64,000 nt of DNA. Source: Rhodospirillaceae bacterium. GTDB taxonomy: Bacteria > Pseudomonadota > Alphaproteobacteria > SHVP01. The notes under the pieces were generated by a model. That model was given only the letters and a program-made list of their open reading frames with translations, searched no databases and was not told where the DNA came from. Below, piece by piece: positions 37,011 to 45,993 of the stretch (positions are counted from its first letter, which is position 1; every line of letters starts with the position of its first letter). The position numbers were made by a program, and so were the translations under genes. The stretch covers positions 1 to 64,000 of the forward strand of contig PBKD01000006.1 of the NCBI GenBank assembly GCA_002722055.1, in the 5' to 3' direction.

Positions 37011-37589
37011 TTAAAAAATTGAAAAAGTATTACCAATTATTCCTAATGGAAGTCTGCCATTTTCAAATAGCTGAAATTTTAATGAAAATGGATGATCTTG
37101 ATCAGCACTAGCAGATAGAACTAAGGCAGCTTGATATGCAGACGCAATTGCCATTCCAGCTGCAGCATTTACAAAAGACTGATAATAATCAATATCCTCC
37201 GAGTCTTTCGTAAATTTTTCAAATGCGACTGCTTCTAGGGATTGACCAGCTGTTTGGGATGTTACATGATTTAATGCATGACTTAATTCCTCCTCTTCGA
37301 TATACCGAAGTGACTCATTAATTAGCGATACTTTGAGTTGTTCTTCTATTTCCCACCAATTTGAGTTCCAGTTAGGATTTTCAGCTATACCTGCAGCTTC
37401 ATTCCAATCAAAAACATAAGCAATATTCGATTCTGGTAATCCAACTGCAGAAATATATTTTTCAGATAACTTAAGATCATAATCAGATAAGGATTGATTA
37501 ATTCTGCTAAACCAATTGATATTAAGAATATTTTTAGTAAACTTTGCAATTTGTTTAAGTCTAATAATTTGGGTTTCTTCATCTATCAT
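37011..37589 (-). CDS. Conserved-looking protein of unknown function
   Basis: A 192-residue soluble protein that I do not recognise. It starts with a helical, charged segment, has a tryptophan-rich middle (NPNWNSNWWEIEEQLK) and an alanine-rich helix near the end (NAAAGMAIASAYQAALVLSASA), followed by SLKFQLFENGRLPLGIIGNTFSIF. No signal peptide or known motif is visible. It ends where xthA starts and begins 15 nt after the C26 hydrolase gene, so it is co-expressed with a repair nuclease and an amidohydrolase. Codon use is normal, so it is a real gene. Confidence 0.75.
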   Translation of the reverse strand: MIDEETQIIRLKQIAKFTKNILNINWFSRINQSLSDYDLKLSEKYISAVGLPESNIAYVFDWNEAAGIAENPNWNSNWWEIEEQLKVSLINESLRYIEEEELSHALNHVTSQTAGQSLEAVAFEKFTKDSEDIDYYQSFVNAAAGMAIASAYQAALVLSASADQDHPFSLKFQLFENGRLPLGIIGNTFSIF

Positions 37590-37604
37590 TTGATTAATTA
37601 TTAC

Positions 37605-38345
37605 CTATTTTTTTCTACAAGCATTTCCATAAGATTCAAAAAGTTTTTTTGAAATACAATCGTGATCCAAGCTTAATTCTGGGTGCCATTGAACACCTAA
37701 TATCCATGAATTCGAGTTTTTAAGACTTATAGCTTCGATTGTTGTATCCTCCGCAAAGGCTTCTATTTGCAAATTTTTACCAAGCCTATTAATTCCTTGT
37801 CCATGCAATGAGTTAACTTTAATAACTTTCCTTTTTATAATTTTGTATATTAAACCATTTTCATTTATTGTAACATTATGTGAAGGTAAAGTTTGACACT
37901 CTATAGTTTTAGTTCTATCTCTTCTATGATCAAACTTACCTGGTACTTCGTGTAGATAGGAATGAAGAGAACCACCTAGAGCTACATTTACTTCCTGAAA
38001 ACCACGACAGACTGCAAAAACAGGCAGGCCCATTTTAATTGCTAGTTTTATCAAAGGTATAGAAGTGCGATCTCTTTTTTCATCATATATGTCTCTATCC
38101 CTAGGAATATTACTTGAATAATTAAATGGATGAATATTTGTTGCCCCACCAGTTAAAAACAAACCGTCAATATTGATAAGAATATCCATAAAGTTTAATT
38201 TTTCACCTAAGGCAGGAATAATTATAGGATTACACTTAGATATTTCATTAAGTGCAAATAAATTTGATTCTCCCACAGTATGCCATAAAATAGAGTTCGT
38301 TTCCATAGTTCCAGCGACTATACCTATAGTAGGTCTATTTTGCAT
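37605..38345 (-). CDS. Gamma-glutamyl-gamma-aminobutyrate hydrolase family protein (peptidase C26)
   Basis: A 246-residue class I glutamine-amidotransferase-fold hydrolase. The nucleophile is C113 in FAVCRGFQE; the catalytic His-Glu pair is in QWHPE near 219-221. Members (PuuD) split gamma-glutamyl amides such as gamma-Glu-GABA in putrescine breakdown, but no other Puu gene is present here, so the substrate may differ. Cytoplasmic. Same strand as xthA. Confidence 0.9.
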   Translation of the reverse strand: MQNRPTIGIVAGTMETNSILWHTVGESNLFALNEISKCNPIIIPALGEKLNFMDILINIDGLFLTGGATNIHPFNYSSNIPRDRDIYDEKRDRTSIPLIKLAIKMGLPVFAVCRGFQEVNVALGGSLHSYLHEVPGKFDHRRDRTKTIECQTLPSHNVTINENGLIYKIIKRKVIKVNSLHGQGINRLGKNLQIEAFAEDTTIEAISLKNSNSWILGVQWHPELSLDHDCISKKLFESYGNACRKK

Positions 38346-38382
38346 ATTGAATTAAAACCTCATAAAATCTTAGCACTTATAT

Positions 38383-39042
38383 TTAATTAGGTATAAAAGT
38401 TTTATTTATTTCTTTAATTTTTTTATTATAGTCAAATTTAAATTTTTTTTCATCTAACTTTATTTCAGTATTTACATCTTCGAGAGAAATTCTCGTTTTA
38501 TAACCCTGAGAGTCTTCAATAATCCACTGTCTTAAAATTAGTGGATTATTCTCAAATAAAAGTTTTATTTTATTAGTAAGCATATTTTTATTATATTGCA
38601 TTGATAATATTATAACATTTCCTTCATATTCTATATTTTTTATAACTATATCATTATTCTTAAAAGAAAAATTATTATTAACTAAAAATTTAATTGGAAC
38701 CTTGTTAATACTAATTCTATTTAATTGATTTAGGTTTTTGTCATAAAAAATAACATATTGTCCGTCACTAACAATTAATATTGATGATGGTTTTTTGTAC
38801 TCAAATATAATTTTTCCTGGTTTTGATATCATCAAAATTCCATTTTTATAACTACCGTCTTCATCAAGTTGAATAAATTTAGCTTGTAGAGTGGTGATAT
38901 TATTAAAGTAATTTTCAATTTTATTAATTATTATATCAGAATTATTTGAAAAACTATTTGATGATAAAGATAGAGAAAATATCAATATTAAAAAAGTAAA
39001 TTTTAAATTAACTAATCTATGTTTTATTAGGTTATTCATCAT
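38383..39042 (-). CDS. lolA: Outer-membrane lipoprotein carrier protein LolA
   Basis: A periplasmic carrier (about 219 residues) that ferries lipoproteins from LolCDE to the outer membrane. The signal peptide (LKFTFLILIFSLSLSSNSFS) precedes a half-barrel domain; IENYFNNITTLQAKFIQ, GILMISKPGKIIFEY and IVSDGQYVIFYDKNLNQ are LolA signatures. The first ATG codons (39042 and 39039) overlap the ftsK stop as ATGATGAATAA; the TTG at 39057 is less likely. The ftsK-lolA-xthA order is usual in alphaproteobacteria. Confidence 0.92.
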   Translation of the reverse strand: MMNNLIKHRLVNLKFTFLILIFSLSLSSNSFSNNSDIIINKIENYFNNITTLQAKFIQLDEDGSYKNGILMISKPGKIIFEYKKPSSILIVSDGQYVIFYDKNLNQLNRISINKVPIKFLVNNNFSFKNNDIVIKNIEYEGNVIILSMQYNKNMLTNKIKLLFENNPLILRQWIIEDSQGYKTRISLEDVNTEIKLDEKKFKFDYNKKIKEINKTFIPN

Positions 39043-41503
39043 TAGTTGTTCTTGCAAGGATTTCCCTTTTGCCTACTCTATTTGGTTTTGAGATAATTCC
39101 TTCTTTCTCCATTCTTTCAATTATTCTAGCTGCTCGATTATATCCAATCTGAAAATGTCTTTGTATAAAGCTAGTTGAAACTCTTCCTTCACGACAGATT
39201 AGGTCGGTTGCTTTATTAAAGATATCTTCATCCTTATCATTACTATCGTTAGCTGTATAATTTAAACTATTATTATGATTAGTTTCATCTACGTCCTCAA
39301 TTATTTCTTCTATATATGTGGGACTTTGTTGCCTTCTTAAAAAATCAACTATTTTTTCTACCTCTGTGTCGCTAACAAAAGGCCCATGTACTCTTCTTAA
39401 TTTACCCCCAGATTGCATAAAGAGCATATCTCCTGATCCTAAAAGTGACTCAGCTCCAGGTTCTCCAAGTATTGTTCGGCTATCTATTTTGGATGTAACT
39501 TGAAAACTAATTCTAGTTGGAAAATTTGCTTTTATTGTTCCTGTTATTACATCTACCGAGGGTCTTTGAGTTGCCATAATAAGGTGTATTCCTGCAGCTC
39601 TTGCCATTTGAGCAAGTCTTTGAACTGATGCTTCTATGTCTTTTCCTGCGATTAACATAAGATCTGCCATTTCATCAACCACAACAACAATGTAGGGCAT
39701 TGTTTTCAAGTCAAGTATCTGATCTTCAAATATCGGTTTACCAGTTTCTTCATCAAAACCAGTTTGAACAGTTCTTGTTAGTGTTTCTTTATTTTTTAAA
39801 GCCTGGTTAAGACGCTGATTATAACCAGCTATATTTCTTACCCCTAAGTGAGACATAGAATTATAACGTTTTTCCATTTCCCTTACTGTCCATTTAAGTG
39901 CAATGACAGCTTTTCCAGGTTCAGTAACAACTGGAGTTAATAGGTGTGGGATATTGTCATATACTGAAAGTTCTAACATCTTAGGATCAATCAGTATTAA
40001 CTTGCATTGTTCTGGACTTAATCTATACAAAATAGATAATATCATTGAGTTTACAGCGACTGATTTTCCGGAGCCTGTTGTTCCTGCAACAAGTAGATGA
40101 GGCATTCTTGTAAGATCTGCAAAGATTGGCTCCCCACCTATATCTTTTCCAAGTGCTAAAGTTAATTTTCCTCCAGAACTTTCATAGTCTTTTGAAGAGA
40201 GTAACTCTCTCAAATAAACAGTTTCTCTATTTGAGTTAGGTAATTCAATACCTATGGCATTTTGTCCAGGAATCACTGCTACTCTCGCAGAAATTGCACT
40301 CATCGATCTCGCTATATCATCAGCAAGACTGATAACTCTAGATGCTTTTATCCCCCTTGCAGGCTCTAGTTCATAGAGTGTTACAACAGGTCCAGGTCTT
40401 ACTTTAATTATCTCTCCACTAATTCCAAAATCACTAAGAACGCTCTCTAACATTCTTGCATTTTGCTCCAAGGCTTCTTCACTAATTGTTCGTTTCTTGT
40501 TTGTGTTCATTGAAAGTAAATGAAGTGGGGGTAATTCTAAAATATTATTATCTAGACCTAAATTCGTTTGTGCTTCTTTTTCCTCTCTCCTGCTTTTTGA
40601 AAGCTCCAGATTAGATTTTGAAATTCGTCCCTTCTTTTCAATTTCACTCTCTTTAGGTGAAATTGAATTTGTTTTTCTAATTTTGTCACCTAAAGTAGGT
40701 TCAATTTTTTGTTTAGATTTAACTTTTTTACCTAGTAAAAATTGATTATAAAATTTTTTAGAAAGAACTAAGTTTATGAATTTAAGTATACTAGTTTTTT
40801 GCGAATCATCATCAGTTACTTGTATATTACTTTTTTTGAATGATGGTTTAAAAGCAAGTTTCTCTCCAGTTCTAGAGAACCATAATACTGAATTAAATAT
40901 TTTTAATAAAATTAGTTGACAAAATTTATTAATTTTCTTCCATTCATAAGGTCCAAGGCCCAAAGTATAGATAAAAGTGATTATACCAAGAGCAATAAAA
41001 AGAAAAAAAGTTAAATAATAAATATTCACATTAGGTGAAATAAGACCAAGAGAATATTTATAAGTTAAAGATCCAACTAAACCAGTTAATCCACTTAATG
41101 GCAATTTATTTATAAAATTTAGAATTAATTCATGGTTAAATGAGAAAATACTTAAAGTGAATATTAAGGTGATGAATTTAAGCCAAATATTTCTTATTAT
41201 TTTATTTGAAAGTAACCTCCAAGACCAGCTTATCAATATTGGGATAAGTAAATAAATAGAAAGTCCAAAAACTTGGATGGATATATCAGCTATGATAGCC
41301 CCTGGAAACCCAAACCAATTTGATATTTGTGAGTTAGTTAAATTATTTAAACTGGGATCGTTTTCTGAGAAAGAAACAAGGGATAAAAATAAAAAAACAG
41401 ATAAAAGAAGCAGTATTAACGCAAATACTTCAATAACTCTCTTTTTAAAAAAATTAGTCGCACCCTTAGGTAAGAATGATGTATCTCTGTTAGTATTTGT
41501 CAT
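39032..41503 (-). CDS. ftsK: DNA translocase FtsK
   Basis: An 823-residue septal DNA pump that clears the chromosome dimer junction at division. Four N-terminal membrane helices (within about 20-185), a charged linker (210-330), then the RecA-like motor with Walker A GTTGSGKS near 474-481, Walker B YIVVVVDEMADLM, and the gamma winged helix at the C-terminus (STSFIQRHFQIGYNRAARIIERME) that reads KOPS. The linker is shorter than in E. coli. Its start is followed upstream by a 341-bp non-coding region. Confidence 0.97.
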   Translation of the reverse strand: MTNTNRDTSFLPKGATNFFKKRVIEVFALILLLLSVFLFLSLVSFSENDPSLNNLTNSQISNWFGFPGAIIADISIQVFGLSIYLLIPILISWSWRLLSNKIIRNIWLKFITLIFTLSIFSFNHELILNFINKLPLSGLTGLVGSLTYKYSLGLISPNVNIYYLTFFLFIALGIITFIYTLGLGPYEWKKINKFCQLILLKIFNSVLWFSRTGEKLAFKPSFKKSNIQVTDDDSQKTSILKFINLVLSKKFYNQFLLGKKVKSKQKIEPTLGDKIRKTNSISPKESEIEKKGRISKSNLELSKSRREEKEAQTNLGLDNNILELPPLHLLSMNTNKKRTISEEALEQNARMLESVLSDFGISGEIIKVRPGPVVTLYELEPARGIKASRVISLADDIARSMSAISARVAVIPGQNAIGIELPNSNRETVYLRELLSSKDYESSGGKLTLALGKDIGGEPIFADLTRMPHLLVAGTTGSGKSVAVNSMILSILYRLSPEQCKLILIDPKMLELSVYDNIPHLLTPVVTEPGKAVIALKWTVREMEKRYNSMSHLGVRNIAGYNQRLNQALKNKETLTRTVQTGFDEETGKPIFEDQILDLKTMPYIVVVVDEMADLMLIAGKDIEASVQRLAQMARAAGIHLIMATQRPSVDVITGTIKANFPTRISFQVTSKIDSRTILGEPGAESLLGSGDMLFMQSGGKLRRVHGPFVSDTEVEKIVDFLRRQQSPTYIEEIIEDVDETNHNNSLNYTANDSNDKDEDIFNKATDLICREGRVSTSFIQRHFQIGYNRAARIIERMEKEGIISKPNRVGKREILARTTNDE

Positions 41504-41844
41504 AAAATTTTTTATAGATAAATAGCCTTGATAAGATAATAAAATTTAATTTATATTAGACAATATATATAAAAATTCAAAAAAATTTAATTTAATTTTA
41601 GCCTATTCTAATTTTTTTAGGAAATCTATGTTTATATCGCTAAAAGCTATCTTTTGATGTATATTTGAATACTTTGTAGGGGGTAAATATTTTTAATTTT
41701 CAAAATTCTTAAAAATTTATTTAATGATTATTTGGTATCATTTTGAATATAATTTTTTAAATTTTACTTTAGAACACATTTAATGGTTGAAATTTATATA
41801 AATATAGCTAAATCATTGGTTATTAAATTTCCTCAGGATTTATT
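41504..41844. other. 341-bp intergenic region between divergent ftsK and UbiH-family genes
   Basis: Very AT-rich and without a convincing ORF. It must hold promoters for both divergent genes. A perfect TATAAT lies at 41748-41753, but the base composition makes such matches likely by chance. A ribosome site CAGGA at 41833-41837 serves the plus-strand gene. I see no riboswitch, RNA gene or repeat. Confidence 0.5.
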
Positions 41845-43062
41845 ATGGCAGATAAGTTATATGCAGATATTTCAATTATAGGCGCCGGTTTAGTTGGAAG
41901 TATTTGTGCAAATTTTGCAGCTGATGCTGGTTTTAATGTTATAATTATAGATAAGGCAAGTCATAAAGATCTGATCAAAAATGATTTTGACGGAAGAGCT
42001 AGTGCAATTTCATTTGGTAATAAGCGTTTACTGGAAGTAAATAACTTATGGGATGAAATTAGTAATTATGCTCAGCCTATTTTAGAAATAAGAGTTTCAG
42101 AAGAGGGATCTAATTCTTTTTTACACTTTGATCATTTAGATGTAGGATCGGATCCTCTTGGGTATATGGTTGAAAATAGATATTTGCGAAAAGTTTTTTT
42201 TGAGAAAATTCTTAAAAAGAAAAATATTAAATTATTAGATGAGAATGAAATAATAGATTTCGCCACTGAGAACAGTCGAGGTGAGTGTTTTCTTAGTAAT
42301 TCAAAAATAATTGAATCTGAAATTATTATAGCTGCTGACGGGGTAAATTCAAAAATAAGAAAAAAATCATATATTGATGTTTTTGAAAAGGATTACAGAC
42401 AAACAGCAATAGTTACTACTGTTGAACACGAAAAACCTCACAATGGTATAGCTCATGAAAGATTCAGAGAGCCAGGCCCTTTTGCAATTTTACCTCTTCA
42501 GGGAAATTTTTCATCATTAGTTTGGGTAGAAAGCAATGCTACTGCAGATAGGTTATTAAAATTAAATAGTAAAAAATTTAATTTTGAGTTAGAGAAGAGG
42601 TTTGGCAATTTTTTAGGAAATGTTAAATCAGTTCCTCCAAACTGGAAATATAGACTAAAACTATCTCATGCTAAGCAATACTATCAAAAAAGAGTAGCAT
42701 TAATTGGTGATGCTGCTCATGCTACACATCCTTTAGCAGGCCAAAATTTTAATGCGTCTATCCAAGATATCTCATTACTAGTTTATATGTTAAAAAAGAA
42801 ATCCATTTTAGGTTTAGATATTGGCTCAATAGATACGTTAAAAAAATATGATAGATTAAGAAGGCCAAGCAATGATAGACTTATAGCTATGACTACTTTT
42901 TTAAATTCTTTGTTTTCGACCAATAATCCATTAAATAAATTTTCGAGAAAAACAGGAATTGCTTTAGTTCAAAATAGCCGTATTGCCAAGAATTTTTTTA
43001 TGAATTATGCTGGTAATAAAGAAACCAAAATTCCAAATTTTTCAGATATAAATATTTTTTAG
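41845..43062 (+). CDS. UbiH/UbiF/Coq6-family FAD monooxygenase
   Basis: A 405-residue flavin hydroxylase of ubiquinone biosynthesis. The dinucleotide motif GAGLVGS is at 13-19, the GDAAHATHPLAGQ FAD motif begins at 288, and the DGVNSKIRK segment is present. After GDAAH the family normally has GQGxN; here it is GQNFN, a small deviation. Such enzymes hydroxylate the ring at C1, C5 or C6; which position cannot be told. It ends exactly where the convergent DUF971 gene ends. Confidence 0.92.
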   Translation: MADKLYADISIIGAGLVGSICANFAADAGFNVIIIDKASHKDLIKNDFDGRASAISFGNKRLLEVNNLWDEISNYAQPILEIRVSEEGSNSFLHFDHLDVGSDPLGYMVENRYLRKVFFEKILKKKNIKLLDENEIIDFATENSRGECFLSNSKIIESEIIIAADGVNSKIRKKSYIDVFEKDYRQTAIVTTVEHEKPHNGIAHERFREPGPFAILPLQGNFSSLVWVESNATADRLLKLNSKKFNFELEKRFGNFLGNVKSVPPNWKYRLKLSHAKQYYQKRVALIGDAAHATHPLAGQNFNASIQDISLLVYMLKKKSILGLDIGSIDTLKKYDRLRRPSNDRLIAMTTFLNSLFSTNNPLNKFSRKTGIALVQNSRIAKNFFMNYAGNKETKIPNFSDINIF

Positions 43063-43440
43063 TTAACCTAACTCTCTTGATAAGTTACGTTTTTCTAATC
43101 CTTTGGTGTAAGTGTTCCAGTTTTTCTCAAAATCAGAACCTAACTCATATAAATACTCCCAAGTATAAATTCCAGTATCATGTCCATCATTAAACACTAT
43201 TCTAATTGCATAATTCCCAACTTTTTCAATATTAGATATATCTACATATCTTTTTCCAGGAACAAAAAGTCTAGTTTGAGGGTTATGGGTTTGCACCTCA
43301 GCTGAGGGGCTAGAAATCCTTAGATATTCAGCTGAAAGTTTGTAATTTTCATCATTAGAAAAAAAAACTGTTAAAGTTTTATTTTTTTTTGAATATGATA
43401 TTTCTAAAGGGTATTTTTTTTTATTTCTATTACTACTCAT
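43063..43440 (-). CDS. DUF971 (gamma-butyrobetaine hydroxylase N-terminal-like) protein
   Basis: A 125-residue protein made of one DUF971/GBBH-like_N domain: [31 protein letters not shown] and [25 protein letters not shown]. In bacteria it occurs alone and is linked by context to iron-sulfur or ubiquinone genes. I chose the ATG at 43440, which overlaps the stop of the Trm112 gene (ATGAGTAG), rather than an upstream start that would lie inside that gene. Confidence 0.88.
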   Translation of the reverse strand: MSSNRNKKKYPLEISYSKKNKTLTVFFSNDENYKLSAEYLRISSPSAEVQTHNPQTRLFVPGKRYVDISNIEKVGNYAIRIVFNDGHDTGIYTWEYLYELGSDFEKNWNTYTKGLEKRNLSRELG

Positions 43441-43606
43441 CAATATTTCTAGCTTCTTCAACAATTAATATGGGCACACCATCTTGTATTGGATACGCGA
43501 GTTTAGCTTGTTTACTAATCAGTTCTTGATTTTTTTCATCATAAATAAGCCTTGTTTTTGTAAGTGGGCAGACAAGTATTTCAAGAATTTCACTATCGAA
43601 TGTCAT
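43433..43606 (-). CDS. Trm112/UPF0434 family small protein
   Basis: A 57-residue protein, too short for a common 60-residue cut-off. [20 protein letters not shown] at the start and the [12 protein letters not shown] motif are typical of the YcaR/Trm112 family (Trm112 partners activate methyltransferases in eukaryotes and archaea; bacterial members are uncharacterised). It has CP but lacks the full zinc-cysteine set. The stop overlaps the DUF971 start by 8 bp; DUF971-Trm112-LON-CnoX is a familiar alphaproteobacterial order. Confidence 0.93.
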   Translation of the reverse strand: MTFDSEILEILVCPLTKTRLIYDEKNQELISKQAKLAYPIQDGVPILIVEEARNIDE

Positions 43607-43623
43607 TTTAAAATCCTATAATA

Positions 43624-44289
43624 TCATTGGAGTGTAGATTTTTGATTGACTATATTTTGTGAATTAACAGACATCTCTATAATGGAATAAAATAAATTAG
43701 CTCTTTCTATAATGTTACTTGCCTCTAATAATAGCTGTTTTTCCCTTGGCTCAAAAGGGCAGCTCATTGATAGTGATTGAATAATAGCATCATCTGAAAA
43801 AGATTCTAAATTTTCTATATCAATATCAATTTGATTTATTGTAAAATATTTTTTTAATAAAGGTATTAATTTATTTCTATCAACTATATTATCTAAGTCA
43901 TTTTTAGTATCATAGTCAAAATTATATTTTTCATAATTAACTTCAATCAGTCTAAAATCATTACTTGATTTATATTCATCTATTAGTTCAAATCTGCAAA
44001 TACCGTTTAAAGTAAAGTAATACCTTCCGTCAGTAGTTTCTTTAAATGCTGTTATTCTTCCCACACAACCTATCTTGTATAGTTCATTTCCTGGAGACAT
44101 GTCTAGAGGCTGAATCATTCCAATTATTCTATCTCCTTTTAAGGACTCAGAGAACATAGTTTTATAACGCTCTTCAAAAATATGTAATGGTAAATCGGTT
44201 CCTGGTAATAGAATGGTTCCTTGAAGGGGAAAAATTGGAATTATTCTAGGAAGATTTTTAATTGGGGGAGTATTTGTAAAACTTTGCAT
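43624..44289 (-). CDS. LON peptidase substrate-binding domain protein
   Basis: A 221-residue stand-alone Lon N-terminal (LON_substr_bdg) domain, without ATPase or protease parts. LPRIIPIFPLQGTILLPGTDLPLHIFEERYKTM and GCVGRITAFKETTDGRYYFTLNGICRFEL are the signature. It may bind unfolded proteins, in keeping with its partner CnoX. I chose the ATG at 44289, 4 nt after the CnoX stop; the longer 247-residue reading starts inside CnoX. Confidence 0.9.
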   Translation of the reverse strand: MQSFTNTPPIKNLPRIIPIFPLQGTILLPGTDLPLHIFEERYKTMFSESLKGDRIIGMIQPLDMSPGNELYKIGCVGRITAFKETTDGRYYFTLNGICRFELIDEYKSSNDFRLIEVNYEKYNFDYDTKNDLDNIVDRNKLIPLLKKYFTINQIDIDIENLESFSDDAIIQSLSMSCPFEPREKQLLLEASNIIERANLFYSIIEMSVNSQNIVNQKSTLQ

Positions 44290-44293
44290 TAAT

Positions 44294-45199
44294 TTAACTA
44301 AATATAATAGAAGACATCTTTCTTCTACTCGTTTTAGTGAGTTCATTATCAGGTCCAAGTACTTCAAAAATTTTCAAAAGTTTTTCTTTTGCCTCACCAT
44401 TATTCCATTCTTTATTTTTTTTCATTATTTGAAGAAGCGTTTCGATTGCATTATCAAATTCATTTTCAGCTGCAAATGAAGTAGCTAAATCAAATTTTGC
44501 TTTTAAATTGTTTGGTTCTTTATTAATTATATCAATAAGCGATTCTTTGCTTATTAAATTCTCTTTATTTTCTACAAGAGAAAGAGCTGAAAGTGCTGAT
44601 TTAACAGCATCATGGTGTAAAATTTCTTCACTGAGGCCATTAAGTAACTCTTTTGCTTTGTCAAAATCATCATTTTTTATATATACTTTTGCTAAACCAG
44701 CAATTGCTTCTGGATTCATTGATTCAAAGCCAATTACTTGCAAATATAAATTCTCAGCAGCAGAAAAGTTGTTATTTTGGAATTCATTCTCAGCCGCAGC
44801 TAGAGCTTGTTCAACAGGTGAGGGCCCAATTGGGCCTGTTAATTTCTCTATAAAAGATTTAATTTGTGTTTCTGTTTGTGCTCCAACAAATGCATCAATT
44901 GGTTGGCCGTCCTTAAATGCAAATACAGCAGGAATTGATTGAATCTGGAGTTGCTGAGGTATTTGAGGGTCATCATCAATATTGAGCTTTACAAGTTTTA
45001 TTTTACCTTCAGAATTTGTAACAACCTTTTCAAGCATTGGGGCAAGTTGTTTGCATGGTTCGCACCAGGGAGCCCAAAAGTCAACCAATACCGGAACTTC
45101 TTTGGATGCCTCTATCACATCGTCCATGAAATTTTCAGTAGAGGTTTCTTTAACCACATTAGAAGAATTTTGATTTGTTCCTATTAACTGCTCAACCAT
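44294..45199 (-). CDS. cnoX: CnoX-type thioredoxin-TPR co-chaperone
   Basis: A 301-residue protein with an N-terminal thioredoxin domain (active site WCEPC, C46/C49) and C-terminal TPR helices (about 120-290) that bind clients. CnoX/YbbN shields oxidised proteins and passes them to GroEL. The E. coli protein has lost the redox pair; alphaproteobacterial members keep CxxC, as here. Cytoplasmic. First gene of the cnoX-LON-Trm112-DUF971 unit. Confidence 0.9.
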   Translation of the reverse strand: MVEQLIGTNQNSSNVVKETSTENFMDDVIEASKEVPVLVDFWAPWCEPCKQLAPMLEKVVTNSEGKIKLVKLNIDDDPQIPQQLQIQSIPAVFAFKDGQPIDAFVGAQTETQIKSFIEKLTGPIGPSPVEQALAAAENEFQNNNFSAAENLYLQVIGFESMNPEAIAGLAKVYIKNDDFDKAKELLNGLSEEILHHDAVKSALSALSLVENKENLISKESLIDIINKEPNNLKAKFDLATSFAAENEFDNAIETLLQIMKKNKEWNNGEAKEKLLKIFEVLGPDNELTKTSRRKMSSIIFS

Positions 45200-45270
45200 T
45201 GTATATCCTGCTCATATTAAGACAAATAATAACTTAGTTTAGAATATCAATACCACTTTATATCTATATT

Positions 45271-45783
45271 TCATAAATATTTTTGAGGTATTTCCATAAT
45301 TTTAAATGTATTACCAAAATGTGAGATAAATTTAATAAGATCATTACTATTGATTGTTGTTGTAGCTTGATTGTGTAGGGGGTGATAATTCAATTTATTA
45401 GACTCAAGCATTTTTTTATCAAGAATTATATTAACATCCCTAGCATCGTCTGAAATTATTGCAAATGGAGTAACTGAACCAGGCTCTACATTGAGAATTT
45501 TAATCATAATATCTGATGAACAAAAGGAAAGTCTTCCAGCCTCTATTTTTTTAGCCAAACTATTCAGATTTATCATACAATCTTCTGATACAACAACTAA
45601 CCAAAAACGATTTTTTTTATCTTTTAAAAATAAAGTTTTGCAATGAGTTCCAGGAATATCTCCTCGGAATTTTTGGCTGTCCTCAACTGTGTAAAGGGCC
45701 TCATGTCGATAAGTTTTAAAACTTATATCGATCAATTTAAATAAATTAAATAATTCTTGCTCTTTTTTTAATATTTCTGTCAT
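45271..45783 (-). CDS. Prolyl-tRNA editing protein (ProXp/YbaK-like)
   Basis: A 170-residue member of the YbaK/ProRS-associated domain family, which deacylates mischarged tRNA (ProXp-ala acts on Ala-tRNA-Pro). Typical parts are TYRHEALYTVEDS near the N-terminus, IPGTHCKTLFLKDKKNRFWLVV, and the C-terminal ARDVNIILDKKML and HPLHNQATTTI. I chose the ATG at 45783; one at 45807 would add 8 residues. No ribosome site is clear. Monocistronic on the minus strand, divergent from tRNA-Gly. Confidence 0.85.
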   Translation of the reverse strand: MTEILKKEQELFNLFKLIDISFKTYRHEALYTVEDSQKFRGDIPGTHCKTLFLKDKKNRFWLVVVSEDCMINLNSLAKKIEAGRLSFCSSDIMIKILNVEPGSVTPFAIISDDARDVNIILDKKMLESNKLNYHPLHNQATTTINSNDLIKFISHFGNTFKIMEIPQKYL

Positions 45784-45898
45784 TTTATTTATGTAAGTAA
45801 ATATCATGTGAAAAAAATAAAAAATTTGGTTATTTTTTGTTTTTTTATATTTTTATATGTATAAAATTAGCATATAAGTATAAATCAATGCAATATTT

Positions 45899-45973
45899 GC
45901 GGGCGTAGCTCAGGGGTAGAGCGCAACCTTGCCAAGGTTGATGTCGTGAGTTCGAATCTCATCGCCCGCTCCA
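45899..45973 (+). tRNA. tRNA-Gly (anticodon GCC)
   Basis: A perfect acceptor stem GCGGGCG/CGCCCGC, D-arm TAGCTCAGGGGTAGA, anticodon stem CAACC/GGTTG with GCC at 45931-45933, T-arm with TTCGAATC, discriminator T and an encoded CCA (45971-45973). 75 nt. The next coding start is 20 nt after it and no terminator lies between. Confidence 0.98.
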
Positions 45974-45993
45974 AAATAGAGAATGAGGGTTTG

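Noticed and set aside
41613-41640. Possible small RNA or terminator hairpin (CCTA/TTAGG) in the ftsK-ubiH spacer
   Set aside because: The stem is only four or five base pairs with an AT-rich loop; not distinguishable from chance.
44508-44942. 144-codon open frame antisense to cnoX
   Set aside because: The opposite strand encodes clear TPR helices with good codon use; the antisense product has no recognisable feature.
45946-45993. N-terminal extension of the 2OG oxygenase reading frame into the tRNA-Gly gene
   Set aside because: The frame is open but lies in the 3' half of a perfect tRNA; the ATG at 45994 has its own GAGGG site and matches the family N-terminus.
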